From NCBI RefSeq assembly GCF_008124875.1, contig NZ_VNIA01000001.1, forward strand, positions 946,721 to 1,010,720: 64,000 nt of DNA, given 5' to 3'. Of the stretch, positions 37,512-45,307 are shown piece by piece (position 1 is the first letter of the stretch; each line of letters opens with the position of its first letter). The translations under genes were made by a program, and so were the position numbers. The stretch is from Tenacibaculum adriaticum. GTDB lineage: Bacteria; Bacteroidota; Bacteroidia; Flavobacteriales; Flavobacteriaceae. The notes under the pieces are model-generated. The model ran no database searches. It was given only the letters and a program-made list of their open reading frames with translations, and had not been told where the DNA came from.

Positions 37512-38828
37512 ATGAGCACAAAAACCGCTACATACGTTCCTTACAAAGTTAAAGATATTTCTTTAGCCGATTGGGGAAGAAAAGAAATTGAATTAGCAGA
37601 GGCAGAAATGCCTGGATTAATGAGTTTACGTGAAGAGTACAAAAATGAGCAACCTTTAAAAGGAGCAAGGATAGCAGGATGTTTACACATGACGATTCAA
37701 ACTGCTGTTTTAATTGAAACATTGGTAGCTTTAGGTGCAGATGTAACTTGGAGTTCTTGTAATATTTTTTCAACGCAAGATCAAGCAGCTGCTGCAATTG
37801 CTGCTGCAGGTATACCAGTGTATGCATGGAAAGGAATGAACGAAGAAGAGTTTGATTGGTGTATAGAACAAACATTATTCTTTGGTGAAGATAAGGAGCC
37901 ATTAAACATGATTTTAGATGATGGTGGAGATTTAACAAACATGGTGTTAGATCGTTATCCTGAATTAGCAGGTGGAATTAAAGGTATTTCTGAAGAAACG
38001 ACTACAGGTGTTCACCGTTTATACGAAAGAGTTAAAAATGGAACATTACCAATGCCGGCAATCAATATTAATGATTCGGTTACAAAATCTAAATTTGATA
38101 ACAAATACGGATGTCGTGAATCTGCAGTAGATGCAATTCGTCGTGCAACAGATATTATGTTGGCCGGAAAAAGAGTAGTAGTTTGTGGTTATGGTGATGT
38201 TGGTAAAGGTACTGCTGCTTCTTTTAAAGGGGCTGGTTCTATTGTTACTGTAACAGAAATCGATCCTATTTGTGCTTTACAAGCTGCAATGGATGGTTTT
38301 GAAGTTAAAAAATTAGAAACGGTTGTAGGTAACGCAGATATTGTAATTACAACTACCGGAAATAAAGATATCGTTCGTGCTGAGCATTTTGAAGCAATGA
38401 AAGATAAAACTATCGTATGTAACATTGGTCACTTCGATAATGAAATTCAAATGGCTTGGTTAAATGATAATTACGGAGCTACTAAAGTTGAAATTAAGCC
38501 TCAGGTTGATAAATATACAATTGCTGGAAAAGATATCATCATTTTGGCAGAAGGACGTTTAGTAAATTTAGGTTGTGCAACTGGGCACCCAAGTTTTGTA
38601 ATGTCTAATTCATTTACAAACCAAACTCTAGCACAAATTGAGCTTTGGAAAGATGGTGCTAAATACAACAACGAGGTATATATGTTACCAAAACATTTAG
38701 ATGAGAAAGTAGCAAAATTACACTTAGCGAAGATCGGTGTTGAGTTAACAGAGTTAAAACAAGATCAAGCTGATTATATTGGTGTGACGGTTGAAGGACC
38801 ATTTAAGCCAGAGTATTATAGATACTAA
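37512..38828 (+). CDS. ahcY: Adenosylhomocysteinase
   Basis: A 438-residue NAD-dependent enzyme that splits S-adenosylhomocysteine into adenosine and homocysteine, keeping methylation reactions running. Motifs include [10 protein letters not shown], the Rossmann GYGDVGKG block (~residue 225), [10 protein letters not shown] and the C-terminal P.YYRY ending (PEYYRY). It is monocistronic with its own terminator. Confidence 0.96.
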   Translation: MSTKTATYVPYKVKDISLADWGRKEIELAEAEMPGLMSLREEYKNEQPLKGARIAGCLHMTIQTAVLIETLVALGADVTWSSCNIFSTQDQAAAAIAAAGIPVYAWKGMNEEEFDWCIEQTLFFGEDKEPLNMILDDGGDLTNMVLDRYPELAGGIKGISEETTTGVHRLYERVKNGTLPMPAININDSVTKSKFDNKYGCRESAVDAIRRATDIMLAGKRVVVCGYGDVGKGTAASFKGAGSIVTVTEIDPICALQAAMDGFEVKKLETVVGNADIVITTTGNKDIVRAEHFEAMKDKTIVCNIGHFDNEIQMAWLNDNYGATKVEIKPQVDKYTIAGKDIIILAEGRLVNLGCATGHPSFVMSNSFTNQTLAQIELWKDGAKYNNEVYMLPKHLDEKVAKLHLAKIGVELTELKQDQADYIGVTVEGPFKPEYYRY

Positions 38829-38848
38829 GATTTAGAATTAAGATATAA

Positions 38849-38881
38849 AAAAATCCCGCAACGTAGTTGTGGGATTTTTTT
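38849..38881. terminator. Bidirectional terminator after ahcY
   Basis: AAATCCCGCAAC and GTTGTGGGATTT pair (one G-U) across a three-base loop, with A and T runs on either side, between convergent ahcY and the TlpA-like gene. Confidence 0.85.
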
Positions 38882-38898
38882 TATCATCGTTTTGAATT

Positions 38899-39903
38899 TT
38901 ATAAATTCAATGTATTTAATAATTCTATTAATTTTGGATCTGAAGGTCTCGGTGCATTTGCGTCTACGATATTTCCTTGTGGATCTATTAAGATAAAACG
39001 AGGAATACTACTTACTTTATAATCAGTGAAAAATTGTTTATTATCACCTGCGTATAATTGAATACCACCTAAATTTTTCTCAGTAACCATATCTTTCCAT
39101 TCAAAATAATCTTCTTGACGGTCGGTAGAAATACTTACAAACTCTATGTTTTTTCCGTGGAATTGTTTTTCCACTTTTTGCAAAAAAGGAATTTCTTGTT
39201 TACAAGGATTACACCAAGTTGCCCATACATCTATATAAACGTATTTACCTTTTAAATCATCTAAAGAAGTTTCACCTCCTTTAAAATTTTCATAACCCGT
39301 AAATTTTGGAGATACCTTACCTTTCGCTAAAACAGTGGTAAGGTAACTTTTCTCTTCATACATTCTACTAACGTATTTTTGTAAACCTTCTATGTTTTGC
39401 TTTTGAAATGAAACAAAAGAAGTGTCTAAAGATTTATTTGCTAATCTTTTATCGAAGTCTGCTATAAAATCATTTATTTTTGTGTCAAAATCTGCTTTAG
39501 GTAAACTATATAAATTTTCATCTGAAAAAAGACTTTCTTGAGCTAAAGATGAGGTTGCTAAAAAGTTACTTTCATCTGCGCCGCTACCAGAAAATTTAAC
39601 AGTTTCGTCAAATTCTTTAGTATCTAAAGTCATGTTAATTTCGTCTCCGTTTTGAAAATAAACGGTAGCGTATTCTTTACCATCGAAAACAGAAAAGAAT
39701 CCGTTTTCTACTTTCATAGTATCCTTGAAAACACCATTCTCGTCTACCTTAATAACGCGACTAAAACCTACTTGAGGATTAGAAACAACTATGGAGTCTG
39801 AGTTTTTATTGGTAATTTTTCCTGAAAAAGTAACATAATCATTACTTTTTTTACAAGAAATAATTGAGATGGCAAGAATGGATAAATAAACTAATTTTTT
39901 CAT
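38899..39903 (-). CDS. TlpA-like thioredoxin lipoprotein with DUF4369-type N-terminus
   Basis: A 334-residue lipoprotein (signal ending ISC at Cys17). The first ~120 residues form a DUF4369-like beta domain (FSGKITNKNSDSIVVSNP). The C-terminal ~130 residues are a thioredoxin/TlpA domain with active site WATWCNPCKQEIP and cis-Pro SSIPRFILID. Such proteins are usual periplasmic disulfide reductases in Bacteroidetes, often linked to cytochrome maturation or stress. It is a single gene. Confidence 0.88.
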   Translation of the reverse strand: MKKLVYLSILAISIISCKKSNDYVTFSGKITNKNSDSIVVSNPQVGFSRVIKVDENGVFKDTMKVENGFFSVFDGKEYATVYFQNGDEINMTLDTKEFDETVKFSGSGADESNFLATSSLAQESLFSDENLYSLPKADFDTKINDFIADFDKRLANKSLDTSFVSFQKQNIEGLQKYVSRMYEEKSYLTTVLAKGKVSPKFTGYENFKGGETSLDDLKGKYVYIDVWATWCNPCKQEIPFLQKVEKQFHGKNIEFVSISTDRQEDYFEWKDMVTEKNLGGIQLYAGDNKQFFTDYKVSSIPRFILIDPQGNIVDANAPRPSDPKLIELLNTLNL

Positions 39904-39970
39904 TATTATTTAATTAAGAGTAAGGAGTAAATTTACATATAAAAATATAATAACCTATATCAAATAAAAA

Positions 39971-40456
39971 TTAATCACTAGCACAATGCTTTTTTCTGAA
40001 GTTATTTATTTTTTCTAGAGAAACTTTTTCATGATCCATTTTGTACTCATTTTTTGCTTTTGGAAACAAGAAAGCTACAATATAAACAACAATAATTAAA
40101 AAGGGAATGCTAAAAACGACTACAAAAATAAATAGGACTATTTTAGCAAATAAATCTCCTTCTTCAAATTTTTCATCTTTATCATAACAGTAGGCTACAA
40201 AACAATGTTCAATTCCATCGAGGGGTTTAAAGGTGAAGTTTACAACGTTTTCTAAGAGTTTCCAAAACCAGTTTGGGTTTCCATTTTCATTATGCATAAA
40301 ATACCCAATTCGTGCAGAAATAGTGTTGTCAGGGTTTCCTTTAGCAAGCGTATTACCAAATTGATCGAGAGACACTAAAATATTAACAAACCAACTTTGT
40401 TTGCGTTCAATATGCTCTTTGCTAATTAATTGGCAATAATTTTCTTTATCTATCAT
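39971..40456 (-). CDS. Hypothetical membrane protein
   Basis: A 161-residue protein not recognised by family. The N-terminal ~105 residues are soluble and contain QSWFVNILVSLDQFGNTLA and WFWKLLENVVNFTF; one or two membrane helices cover ~107-137 (IVLFIFVVVFSIPFLIIVVY), and a charged tail follows. It begins only one base after the stop of comM on the same strand, so it is probably co-transcribed with comM. No function is proposed. Confidence 0.65.
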   Translation of the reverse strand: MIDKENYCQLISKEHIERKQSWFVNILVSLDQFGNTLAKGNPDNTISARIGYFMHNENGNPNWFWKLLENVVNFTFKPLDGIEHCFVAYCYDKDEKFEEGDLFAKIVLFIFVVVFSIPFLIIVVYIVAFLFPKAKNEYKMDHEKVSLEKINNFRKKHCASD

Positions 40457-40457
40457 G

Positions 40458-41993
40458 TTAACTTAACCAACCTTCTCTATCTAAACTTCTGTATTGAATA
40501 GCTTCTGCTATATGATTCGGTTGAATATCATCCGATTTTGACAAATCAGCAATTGTGCGGGATACTTTTAAAATTCTATCATATGCCCTTGCAGATAAGT
40601 TCAACCTTTCCATTGCTGTTTTTAATAAATTTTTACTTTCCTCGGACAATTTACAAAATCTTCTAATTTGTTTCACACTCATTTGTGCATTGTAATGAAT
40701 GTTTTCAAAATCTCTATAACGATTCGATTGAATTTCACGAGCAATGGTTACGCGCTCTCTAATTTGCACACTACTTTCTCCTTTACGTTCTTCGGAAAGT
40801 TTATCGAAAGGTACAGGGGTCACTTCAATATGAATATCTATTCTATCTAACAAAGGTCCAGAAACTTTACTCAAATAACGTTGCATTTCTGCAGGTGATG
40901 AGGTAACAGGGCTTTTGTTATCGTTAAAATATCCTGACGGACTCGGGTTCATACTCGCTACTAACATAAAACTACTTGGGTAATTTACCGTGAAACGTGC
41001 TCTAGAGATTGTAACCTCTCTATCTTCTAAAGGTTGCCTCATTACCTCTAAAACGGTTCGTTTGAATTCTGGTAATTCATCTAAAAATAAAACTCCGTTG
41101 TGAGCTAGAGATATTTCACCAGGTTGTGGATATTGTCCCCCGCCTACTAAGGCTACGTCTGAAATAGTGTGGTGAGGAGAACGAAAAGGACGCTGAAACA
41201 TAAGTCCGTTATTTTTTACTTTCCCCACCACCGAATGAATTTTGGTAGTTTCTAAAGCCTCATGCAAAGTCATGGGGGGTAAAATTGATGGTAAACGTTT
41301 TGCCAACATAGTTTTTCCTGCTCCAGGTGGACCTATTAATATAATATTATGACCACCAGCAGCCGCAATTTCCATACAACGTTTTATACTTTCTTGTCCT
41401 TTTACATCTGAAAAATCAAATTCAGGAAAATCGATGTTTTTATAAAACTCAGCTCTTGTGTCTACAATAGTTGGTTTGAGCAGTTCATCACCATTAAAAT
41501 GATTGATTACTTGCATAATACTATCCACACCAAAAACTTTTATGTCGTTAACAATAGCTGCTTCTTTCGCATTTTCCTTCGGAAGAATAAAATATTTAAA
41601 CCCTTCTTCACGTGCTTTAATAGCAATAGGTAACGCTCCTTTTATAGGCTGTAAACTACCATCTAAAGATAATTCTCCCATAATGATATAATCACCAATA
41701 TTTTCTGATTTAATTTGATGGGAAGCTGCTAAGATTCCCATAGCAATCGTAAGATCATATGAAGCTCCTTCTTTACGAATATCAGCAGGAGCCATATTGA
41801 TAATGATTTTTTTACCGGGAAGTTTGTAGTTGTTATTATTAAGTGCTGCAGATATTCTATAAGAACTTTCTTTAACCGCATTATCAGGTAAACCGACCAG
41901 ATGATAGCCAATACCTTTATCAATATTCACTTCAACAATAATTGTAGTGGCTTCAATACCAAAAACGGCACTGCCATAAACTTTTACAAGCAT
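40458..41993 (-). CDS. comM: YifB/ComM-family Mg-chelatase-like AAA+ ATPase
   Basis: A 511-residue protein. The start was set at the ATG giving MLVKVYGSAVFGIEA, the family N-terminus; an in-frame TTG 15 bases upstream is less likely. It has an N-terminal Lon-S16-like domain, Walker A GPPGAGKTMLAKRLPSILPP (~residue 215), Walker B GVLFLDELPEF and a C-terminal Mg-chelatase domain. ComM homologues promote branch migration during natural transformation. It sits divergent from the accessory peptide locus. Confidence 0.92.
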   Translation of the reverse strand: MLVKVYGSAVFGIEATTIIVEVNIDKGIGYHLVGLPDNAVKESSYRISAALNNNNYKLPGKKIIINMAPADIRKEGASYDLTIAMGILAASHQIKSENIGDYIIMGELSLDGSLQPIKGALPIAIKAREEGFKYFILPKENAKEAAIVNDIKVFGVDSIMQVINHFNGDELLKPTIVDTRAEFYKNIDFPEFDFSDVKGQESIKRCMEIAAAGGHNIILIGPPGAGKTMLAKRLPSILPPMTLHEALETTKIHSVVGKVKNNGLMFQRPFRSPHHTISDVALVGGGQYPQPGEISLAHNGVLFLDELPEFKRTVLEVMRQPLEDREVTISRARFTVNYPSSFMLVASMNPSPSGYFNDNKSPVTSSPAEMQRYLSKVSGPLLDRIDIHIEVTPVPFDKLSEERKGESSVQIRERVTIAREIQSNRYRDFENIHYNAQMSVKQIRRFCKLSEESKNLLKTAMERLNLSARAYDRILKVSRTIADLSKSDDIQPNHIAEAIQYRSLDREGWLS

Positions 41994-42155
41994 ACTTTTT
42001 CTTTTCAATAAAGATATATAAAAAATATAAAGTGTTAGAAATCATCAACTTCATATTTTTTTATTTTAAAAAGAGAATATGTTAATGTTTGTTATACTAT
42101 GTTAATAACAACACAAAAATAACATTATAAAAATACAATGTTCTTAAAAAAATCA

Positions 42156-42163
42156 TATATTTG
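42156..42163 (+). promoter_or_regulatory. Candidate -7 element of the VKOR-thioredoxin gene (TATATTTG)
   Basis: TATATTTG matches TAnnTTTG, 34 bases before the ATG at 42198. A TTTG at -33 is not evident. The short leader contains the C-rich word CTCCCCCG just before the start codon. Confidence 0.5.
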
Positions 42164-42197
42164 ATGACGTTATGTTAATTTAAAAAGCTCCCCCGCT

Positions 42198-43799
42198 ATG
42201 AAAGATACACTATTTTTGTTAGTGCAGAAACTGCTATCTAACAATAAAATTCACTTTGATAAAAAAGAACTTTCTTTTCAAATTCAGAGCCATCCTTCTT
42301 ATCCAAGTTTACATGCTGTAACAGGTGTTTTAGATCATTTTAATATTGAGAATGTTGCTGCTGAGGTTCCTGTAGATTTAGAAACTTTAAAACAATTACC
42401 AGATAGCTTTCTTGCACAAATACATACTGACAAAGGAAATGATTTGGTAGTTGTTGAAAAAAACAGCAAAGAATCGAACTATCATATTTTTTCTGCAAAT
42501 AATAAAAAAGAGAAGTATACAGAAAGTGTTTTTTTAGAAAAGTTTACGGGAATTATTGTTGCTATAGAAAAACCAGAAAATGAAACAGTTGAAAGTTCTG
42601 GGGTCAAAAATAAATTTTTGCTTGGAATCTTAGTAGGTGCTTTAGTGTTTATTGTTTTTTATAAAAATCCTGAATTAAGTGTTATTGGGCATTTGTTTTT
42701 GTCTTTAGTGGGTATAATGATTAGTTTGGTTATTCTTAAACAAGAAAACGGTGAAGAAACTGTAATTGGCAATGCGTTTTGCTCTGGCAATACAGAAAAA
42801 AAAGACTGTGATGCTGTATTAAGCTCTAAAGGAGCAGCACTTATTAAAGGGCATAAACTAAGCGATTTAAGTTTGATTTATTTTTCTGGATTAACAATCT
42901 CGACCTTATTGCTGTTACCGAATTTTTCTGTAGTTTATCTGATAAGTTTTTTAGCATTTCCTATTACGCTTTATTCAATATATTATCAATATGCTGTTGT
43001 GAAAAAATGGTGCTTATTATGTTTAACAATCGTTGGAGTACTTTGGTTACAATCTGCTATAGCTTTAATAAATATTCAAGCTTTAAATAATTATTCTTTT
43101 TATCCTATAGTACTGTCCTTATTGGGCTTTACATCTGTTTATATAATTTGGAATTATTTAAAACCTCTTTTCTTAGATGTAAATAGTCTTAAAAAAGATA
43201 AGATAGAACATATAAAGTTTAAGAGGAATTATGCATTGTTTGATAGTTTACTTCAAAAATCACCAACCTTAAATACCAGAGTAAACAGTTCAAAAGAAAT
43301 TATTTTCGGCAATAAAGACTCTAAATTAGAAATTGTTGTGGTAACGAACCCTTTTTGTGGTCATTGTAGACCTGTACACAAAGTAATAGAAGATATTTTA
43401 AAGAGGTATAAAAATAATGTTAAAATAATTATACGTTTTAATATAGCGATTGATAATCTTGATGCCAACGGAGTTAGAGTTGCAAGTCGATTAATAGAAT
43501 TATTTAACACTAAAAGTGAACAAGAGTGCTTACAAGCAATGCATGATATTTATGAAGGAGAAGAGGTTGGAAGATGGTTAAGTAAATGGGGGAATACTCA
43601 AAACATAGAAGTAAGTTTAAGTGTTTTAGAAGTTGAAAAAGAGTGGTGTACAAAGAATGCTATTAATTTTACTCCTGAGATTTTACTAAACGGAAAATCG
43701 TACCCAAAAGAATACAAAAGAGAAGACTTACTATTTTTTGTAGAAGAATTAGAAGAAAGCTGTTGTACTGAAACAGTAAACACTCAACTAGTAAATTAA
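42198..43799 (+). CDS. C39-like / VKOR / thioredoxin fusion, probable disulfide-forming enzyme of the peptide locus
   Basis: A 533-residue protein in three parts. Residues 1-130 resemble a C39 peptidase domain (FQIQSHPSYPSLHAVTGVLDHF), but the catalytic cysteine is absent. Residues ~135-335 form a VKOR-like membrane domain with cysteine pairs at ~195/204 (FCSGN...KDCDA) and a CLLC motif at ~271-274. Residues ~345-520 are a DsbA-like thioredoxin domain with CGHC at 387-390. VKOR-thioredoxin fusions oxidise substrate thiols and pass electrons to quinone. Standing just ahead of 14 cysteine-rich peptide genes, it probably forms their disulfides; the dead C39 part may bind leaders. The role is inferred from domains and neighbours. 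Confidence 0.85.
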   Translation: MKDTLFLLVQKLLSNNKIHFDKKELSFQIQSHPSYPSLHAVTGVLDHFNIENVAAEVPVDLETLKQLPDSFLAQIHTDKGNDLVVVEKNSKESNYHIFSANNKKEKYTESVFLEKFTGIIVAIEKPENETVESSGVKNKFLLGILVGALVFIVFYKNPELSVIGHLFLSLVGIMISLVILKQENGEETVIGNAFCSGNTEKKDCDAVLSSKGAALIKGHKLSDLSLIYFSGLTISTLLLLPNFSVVYLISFLAFPITLYSIYYQYAVVKKWCLLCLTIVGVLWLQSAIALINIQALNNYSFYPIVLSLLGFTSVYIIWNYLKPLFLDVNSLKKDKIEHIKFKRNYALFDSLLQKSPTLNTRVNSSKEIIFGNKDSKLEIVVVTNPFCGHCRPVHKVIEDILKRYKNNVKIIIRFNIAIDNLDANGVRVASRLIELFNTKSEQECLQAMHDIYEGEEVGRWLSKWGNTQNIEVSLSVLEVEKEWCTKNAINFTPEILLNGKSYPKEYKREDLLFFVEELEESCCTETVNTQLVN

Positions 43800-43803
43800 A
43801 ATA

Positions 43804-43830
43804 ACAAAGCCCCATATGGGGCTTTGTGTT
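43804..43830 (+). terminator. Probable terminator after the VKOR fusion gene
   Basis: ACAAAGCCCC-ATAT-GGGGCTTTGT is a perfect 10-bp stem right after the stop codon. The following T tract is short (GTTTAAAC), so termination may be partial. Confidence 0.6.
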
Positions 43831-43837
43831 TAAACAT

Positions 43838-43889
43838 ATTCTCTCGCGAAGAATAGACACAAACGGTGAGTGTCTTAAAATGTTCGCCA
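43838..43889 (+). promoter_or_regulatory. Pseudoknot leader element, copy 1 (covariant copy)
   Basis: TCTCGCGAAGAAT palindromic part, then stem 1 AGACAC (43855-43860) with GTGTCT (43870-43875), and stem 2 GGTGA (43865-43869) with TCGCC (43884-43888). Stem 2 differs from every other copy on both strands yet still pairs (two compensatory changes plus a G-U), which is the strongest evidence for the fold. The ATG follows 26 bases later. Confidence 0.8.
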
Positions 43890-43914
43890 CAAAAGTAGCT
43901 TTAAAATTTTAATT

Positions 43915-44082
43915 ATGAAAAAAACAATTTTAAACTTAGGAAAAGCTTTAAATAAAGCGGAACAAAAAGAAGTTTTTGGAGGAGCCCCTCCATCTGGAGA
44001 CTGTAATGCACCAAGAGTTGAATGTTATAATCCAAATAATCATACTTGGTCTTGTAAACTGGAAGAAGATTGTCTATGGTAA
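43915..44082 (+). CDS. Leader-containing cysteine-rich peptide 1
   Basis: A 55-residue precursor. The leader (MKKTILNLGKALNKAEQK, then EVFGG) matches the array consensus and ends at Gly-Gly 23. The 32-residue core APPSGDCN... has four cysteines and two tryptophans and ends CLW. The first gene of the array, it carries the most divergent pseudoknot leader. Cleavage after Gly-Gly by the C39 exporter at 45308 is expected by analogy with double-glycine peptides. The biological activity is unknown. Confidence 0.85.
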   Translation: MKKTILNLGKALNKAEQKEVFGGAPPSGDCNAPRVECYNPNNHTWSCKLEEDCLW

Positions 44083-44160
44083 ACAAAATAATTCAATTAA
44101 ACTAATCACTTGAATATGAAATAGATTTGATTGATTAGGGTTAGTTTATTCATTAAAAAT

Positions 44161-44215
44161 AATCTTTCACGCGGAATAGACACACATGTCTTGAGTGTCT
44201 TAAAGGTAATCAAGG
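44161..44215 (+). promoter_or_regulatory. Pseudoknot leader element, copy 2
   Basis: Stem 1 AGACAC (44178-44183)/GTGTCT (44195-44200). Stem 2 TCTTGA (44189-44194)/TCAAGG (44210-44215) with one U-G pair. Loop 1 is five bases and the upstream palindrome is degraded (TTTCACGCGG), making this the least regular copy. Confidence 0.72.
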
Positions 44216-44244
44216 AGTTATAATTTTTTTTAATCTTATTTATT

Positions 44245-44442
44245 ATGAAAAAACAAATTTTAAATTTAGGAAAAGCCTTAAATAAGGCAGAGCAAAAATT
44301 AATTAATGGAGGTAAAGAGCAATGTGATTCTCATTATCAATGCGGATCCGGTAGTTGTTGTAATACTTCAGGATGGTGTCAAAAATTCGGAGACCAAGGA
44401 AATACGGGTTTTTTATGTGATGGTAGCCTAATAAACTTGTAA
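44245..44442 (+). CDS. Cysteine-rich peptide 2, knottin/hevein-like spacing
   Basis: A 65-residue precursor with a consensus leader ending LINGG. The 42-residue core has six cysteines in the order C-x5-C-x4-CC-x5-C-x12-C. The adjacent-cysteine pair in the middle and the piece CGSGSCCNTSGWC recall the spacing of inhibitor-cystine-knot and hevein-like mini-proteins. That likeness is in spacing only and may be convergent. A strong hairpin follows the stop codon. Confidence 0.88.
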   Translation: MKKQILNLGKALNKAEQKLINGGKEQCDSHYQCGSGSCCNTSGWCQKFGDQGNTGFLCDGSLINL

Positions 44443-44449
44443 AAAGAAA

Positions 44450-44498
44450 ATAAAGAGATATTAATTTAAGGTTAATATCTCTTTATCAATATTTTTTC
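44450..44498 (+). terminator. Terminator after peptide 2
   Basis: A long, perfect stem ATAAAGAGATATTAA/TTAATATCTCTTTAT with a seven-base loop, followed by CAATATTTTTT. It separates peptide 2 from the pseudoknot of peptide 3 and indicates that peptide genes can be transcribed individually. Confidence 0.75.
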
Positions 44499-44546
44499 TT
44501 TCGCGAAGAATAGACATAGACCTTGAGTGTCTTAAAATGATCAAGG
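44495..44546 (+). promoter_or_regulatory. Pseudoknot leader element, copy 3
   Basis: Stem 1 AGACAT (44512-44517)/GTGTCT (44527-44532), where the last pair is U-G, an intermediate between the C-G and U-A versions in other copies. Stem 2 CCTTGA (44521-44526)/TCAAGG (44541-44546). It is preceded by TTCTTTCGCGAAGAA. Confidence 0.8.
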
Positions 44547-44574
44547 ATTTACACTATTTTAAATCTTAATTATT

Positions 44575-44781
44575 ATGAAAAAATCAATTCTAGACTTAGG
44601 AAAGACTTTAAATAAAGCAGAACAAAAAGAAATTTTTGGAGGAAAGTTAGATAATTTTCTTGACCAATATGAGGGTTGTGGATTTGGAACATGCATGAAT
44701 AATTTTGGCAGATGTTCGGCGTCGGCATGTTGTTGGAATAATCAAAATCCAGAAGATACTTATTATAGTAATTGTAATTAA
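44575..44781 (+). CDS. Cysteine-rich peptide 3
   Basis: A 68-residue precursor with a slightly divergent leader (MKKSILDLGKTLNKAEQK, then EIFGG). The 45-residue core is acidic and has six cysteines, C-x4-C-x6-C-x4-CC-x13-C, again with one adjacent-cysteine pair. The FGG ending is shared with peptide 1, so these two leaders form a small subgroup at the 5' end of the array. Confidence 0.88.
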   Translation: MKKSILDLGKTLNKAEQKEIFGGKLDNFLDQYEGCGFGTCMNNFGRCSASACCWNNQNPEDTYYSNCN

Positions 44782-44810
44782 ATTTTTTATAAAGTAAAAA
44801 AGAATATTAA

Positions 44811-44894
44811 AAATCCGCTATTTACCTACAAGCCGAAACCGAAGATTATAAGTCTACGTGTATTAAAACTATAGTTGATAGGTATAAGGGTTAA
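44811..44894 (+). pseudogene. Possible remnant of a protein C-terminus
   Basis: Between peptides 3 and 4 a short frame reads KSAIYLQAETEDYKSTC and continues IKTIVDRYKG to a stop. Its amphipathic, ordinary composition and less AT-rich bases differ from the spacer around it. It looks like the tail of an unrelated gene left by a rearrangement. It has no start codon and no recognised family. Confidence 0.25.
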
Positions 44895-44914
44895 TTGGAG
44901 TTTGGTGAAAAAAA

Positions 44915-44965
44915 ATCTTTCGCGAAGAATAGACACAAACCTTGAGTGTCTTAAAATGATCAAGG
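44915..44965 (+). promoter_or_regulatory. Pseudoknot leader element, copy 4
   Basis: Stem 1 AGACAC (44931-44936)/GTGTCT (44946-44951), stem 2 CCTTGA (44940-44945)/TCAAGG (44960-44965), loop 1 AAA, loop 3 TAAAATGA. It is preceded by ATCTTTCGCGAAGAAT. Confidence 0.8.
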
Positions 44966-44992
44966 GTTTAACAATTTTAAATCTTATTTATT

Positions 44993-45220
44993 ATGAAAAA
45001 ACAAATTTTAAACTTAGGAAAAGCTTTAAACAAAACTGAACAAAAAGAAATTAATGGAGGCTGTGAAGGATGTATACCTGGAGGTTCTGGAGGAGGTTCT
45101 GGAGGAGGTTCTGGAACAGTTTGCTCAAACGTCACAACATGTGGTCCAGGAAAATGTTATAGTTTAAGTTCTTGTAGATGTGTTGTGGGTATGTGGGATT
45201 CTTATGGTAATTGTATATAG
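44993..45220 (+). CDS. Cysteine-rich peptide 4 with a natural Gly-Ser linker
   Basis: A 75-residue precursor with a consensus leader ending INGG. The core starts CEGCIP, then has GGSGGGSGGGSG, a perfect flexible linker, and a second part with six cysteines (VCSNVTTCGPGKC... CRC...NCI). Eight cysteines is the highest count in the array. The linker may tether a small CEGC head, perhaps a metal- or redox-binding unit, to a compact disulfide domain; that is speculation from layout. The exporter gene lies 87 bases downstream. Confidence 0.88.
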   Translation: MKKQILNLGKALNKTEQKEINGGCEGCIPGGSGGGSGGGSGTVCSNVTTCGPGKCYSLSSCRCVVGMWDSYGNCI

Positions 45221-45255
45221 TATTACACGTTTCTAAACTTAAAAGTAAAGCTAAA

Positions 45256-45289
45256 AATCTAAAGTCTGTGTTATAGCAGGCTTTAGATT
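45256..45289 (+). promoter_or_regulatory. Hairpin between peptide 4 and the exporter gene
   Basis: AATCTAAAG pairs with CTTTAGATT around a 16-base loop with further TCTG/CAGG-type pairing. It is followed by A, not T, so it is not a standard plus-strand terminator. It may be a processing site or a partial attenuator separating peptide and exporter expression. Confidence 0.4.
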
Positions 45290-45307
45290 ATTAAAAAAAA
45301 ATAATTT

